A stretch of DNA of 35,533 bases, taken from the NCBI GenBank assembly GCA_005879805.1, contig VBKL01000143.1:1-35533 (forward strand), in the 5' to 3' direction. The DNA is from Deltaproteobacteria bacterium. GTDB lineage: Bacteria > Myxococcota > Myxococcia > Myxococcales > 40CM-4-68-19. Below are positions 33,441 to 35,533 of the stretch, piece after piece (position 1 is the first letter of the stretch; every line of letters begins with the position of its first letter). The notes under the pieces were generated by a model. It was not told the origin of the DNA. It saw only the letters and a list, made by a program, of their open reading frames with translations, and did not search any database. The position numbers and the translations under genes were made by a program.

Positions 33441-33467
33441 GGCCAGCCTCCTTTGAGAAGAAGAGTC

Positions 33468-34070
33468 CTACTCCCGGTGCGCGAGGAAATTTCGCGCGTC
33501 CTCGAGCTCCTCGGCACAGATCATGTGGCCCATCGGATATTCGCGATAGGTGACCGATGCACGGAGTTTGGTGAGCAGGTCGCGGGTCGCGTGGGCAACC
33601 TGCACGGGGATCAGGGGATCGAACGTTCCGTGGCCGAGGAAGACGCGCAGCCCCTTCCCGTCTCCTTCACGACGCGGCGGGACCGGAGACAGGGCGAGCA
33701 CGGTGCCAACCAGGCCTGGGCGCTCGAGAACGGCGGCGAGCGCCATTCCGCCGCCCTGGCTGAAGCCGCAGAGAATCGGATCCGGGTTTTCACGCGCGAT
33801 GTCCTCGATGGCTTCGAGGGCAATGTTGCCCGCCTCGAGGACTTCGCGAGGGTCGAAGGAGATGCCCTGCGGTCCTTCCTGGAGCCGGTACCAGGCCCGC
33901 CCTCCCTGCTCGAGCGCGATCGGCGCCGCGAGCGAGACCACGCGGAAGGAGGGATCGAGCTCCCGGGCGAGCGGCAACAGGTCGCGCTCGTCGGCGCCGA
34001 AGCCGTGGAGCAGGATCAGGGTCCGCGCGCCGGCCGCCGGAGCCGGCACCTCGATGCGCCCGAGCTTCAC
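33468..34070 (-). CDS. Carboxylesterase/phospholipase-type alpha/beta hydrolase
   Basis: A protein of 200 residues of the small carboxylesterase family (abhydrolase 2). LILLHGFGADERDLLPLARELDP gives the oxyanion region, GFSQGGGMALAAV the nucleophile serine (near residue 104), and GTFDPLIPV and PMGHMICAEELEDARNFL the acid and His of the triad. The GTG start has GGAGA upstream and lies 12 bases after the kinase stop. Natural substrates are short acyl esters or lysophospholipids in this family; the substrate is not predictable here. Confidence 0.92.
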   Translation of the reverse strand: MKLGRIEVPAPAAGARTLILLHGFGADERDLLPLARELDPSFRVVSLAAPIALEQGGRAWYRLQEGPQGISFDPREVLEAGNIALEAIEDIARENPDPILCGFSQGGGMALAAVLERPGLVGTVLALSPVPPRREGDGKGLRVFLGHGTFDPLIPVQVAHATRDLLTKLRASVTYREYPMGHMICAEELEDARNFLAHRE

Positions 34071-34082
34071 ACCCGCTCTCCG

Positions 34083-35533
<1,451 letters not shown>

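Overview
This window is high-GC chromosomal DNA, with strong G/C bias at third codon positions. The gene set suggests a soil- or sediment-type relative of the Myxococcota (former Deltaproteobacteria). Pointers are a class II HMG-CoA reductase followed by a polyprenyl-synthase-like start (mevalonate route), a DUF3106 protein in an anti-sigma setting, paired M16 peptidases, many lipoproteins and TAT substrates, and a plant/Chlamydia-type FabI. No rRNA, tRNA, CRISPR array, insertion sequence or phage gene was seen. The taxonomic assignment is inference.

Layout. 1-7012: a partial gene, a hypothetical gene, lnt, uvrA, then an unrecognised TPR lipoprotein and membrane protein pair. 7076-10337: a small regulon around a MocR/PdxR-type GntR regulator, with a DUF1579-like gene, a NIPSNAP gene and two near-identical candidate operators, then a SnoaL-like gene. 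10338-11406: about 1.1 kb without a convincing gene, partly AT-rich. 11407-15273: the most interesting locus, a compact exported redox cluster. It encodes a short membrane ORF, a rhodanese, a cupredoxin-like protein, a TAT-exported metallophosphoesterase, a SoxA/TsdA-like monoheme cytochrome c, and a TAT-exported fusion of a superoxide-reductase/SoxY-like domain to SoxZ. 15386-16059: a VapBC-type pair. 16099-18809: small exported proteins, DUF3106, a broken anti-sigma-like gene, an RHH-FHA fusion and RseP. 18906-25932: a lipoprotein, Nudix hydrolase, orphan protein, MoaD-MoaE fusion, HD-GYP protein, FabI, sorbosone-dehydrogenase-like protein and TlpA-like thioredoxin. 26030-30195: two small membrane proteins, an HtrA protease, HMG-CoA reductase, a polyprenyl-synthase remnant and a PIN toxin. 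30284-35533: two M16 peptidases, a carboxylesterase and a hybrid histidine kinase running off the right edge.

How the cluster may work (inference). In classical Sox metabolism the sulfur substrate is carried on a cysteine arm of SoxY bound to SoxZ, loaded by SoxAX cytochromes and hydrolysed by SoxB, a metallophosphoesterase-fold enzyme. Here one exported polypeptide carries a SoxY-like domain that keeps superoxide-reductase-type iron ligands, a GGSGC segment resembling the SoxY arm, and SoxZ. It sits beside a SoxA-like cytochrome, a metallophosphoesterase, a copper protein and a rhodanese. It could be a divergent sulfur or reactive-oxygen system.

Caution on sequence quality. At least six places look as if roughly 0.2 kb or more has been lost inside otherwise good genes: lnt near 1235, the anti-sigma-like gene near 17115, the moaD 5' end near 21270, HMG-CoA reductase near 29385, polyprenyl synthase to antitoxin near 29722, and the kinase PAS domain near 35314. 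One homopolymer-type frameshift is also visible in the first M16 gene near 32134. The pattern is more like closed scaffold gaps or stripped Ns than independent gene decay, so gene breakage here should be read cautiously.
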